A stretch of DNA of 33,620 nt from VRUE01 sp040879985 (lineage in GTDB: Bacteria > Actinomycetota > Thermoleophilia > Solirubrobacterales > 70-9). The number at the start of each line of letters is the position of its first letter. Position 1 is the stretch's first letter. The DNA is taken from NCBI GenBank assembly GCA_040879985.1, contig JBBDJH010000005.1, positions 1 through 33,620 of the forward strand. The letters run 5' to 3'. The notes beneath the pieces were generated by a model that made no database searches, had not been told where the DNA came from, and saw only the letters and a program-made list of their open reading frames with translations. Shown here in pieces: positions 33,617 through 33,620 of this stretch. The translations under genes were made by a program, and so were the position numbers.

Positions 33617-33620
33617 TCCA

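Noticed and set aside
33569..33620. CRISPR array
   Set aside because: The 24-nt units are directly adjacent with no spacers, imperfect, and only two are visible; no cas genes are present.

Overview
The window is high-GC DNA with the gene order of an actinobacterial translation locus. The S14 form with two CxxC pairs, the zinc-type S4, the adk-map-rpmJ-rpsM-rpsK-rpsD-rpoA-rplQ-truA order and the GC-rich codon use fit a deep actinobacterial lineage. My best guess is Thermoleophilia (Solirubrobacterales or relatives), by inference only. A run of 50 C at the left edge and a block of exactly 100 N inside rpsQ show that this is a draft assembly, probably with a contig end at position 1.

Layout. 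1-375: a poly-C run and a partial, very basic reading frame pointing away from fusA. 376-3793: fusA and tuf. 3794-3947: a hairpin-rich leader. 3948-15386: the S10-spc operon rpsJ-rplC-rplD-rplW-rplB-rpsS-rplV-rpsC-rplP-rpmC-rpsQ-rplN-rplX-rplE-rpsN-rpsH-rplF-rplR-rpsE-rpmD-rplO-secY, mostly with overlapping stop/start codons. 15547-20059: adk, map, rpmJ, rpsM, rpsK, rpsD, rpoA, rplQ. 20294-21037: truA, between two inverted copies of a hairpin element. rpsL and rpsG are absent upstream of fusA, infA is absent between map and rpmJ, and rplM/rpsI do not follow truA.

21179-24929: a ferric-iron ABC importer. The ATPase is divergent from a lipoprotein plus a fused permease, and a strong DtxR/IdeR-type box lies between them. 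24941-31212: an envelope-glycan neighbourhood: a GT-C-like membrane protein, a UDP-galactopyranose-mutase-like FAD enzyme, and a tightly overlapping operon of a GT2 glycosyltransferase, a Gfo/Idh/MocA oxidoreductase and an alkaline-phosphatase-superfamily protein. 31213-33620: a visibly less GC-rich accessory tail. It holds the 5' stump of a small gene, a truncated IS4/IS5-type transposase, a two-gene operon of an unknown 257-residue protein plus a PIN-domain nuclease, and a tandem repeat at the right edge.

Main points for a second look: (i) a ~105-nt repeat present twice in inverted orientation inside the ribosomal operon, one copy apparently inserted into the first codons of rpsE and leaving a translatable overlap; (ii) a ~123-nt palindromic element flanking truA in opposite orientations; (iii) long low-complexity tails on L22, S17, L5 and S5, three of which share sequence; (iv) two TTAGG-N4-CCTAA palindromes; (v) the unknown protein/PIN gene pair, the best candidate here for an undescribed system.
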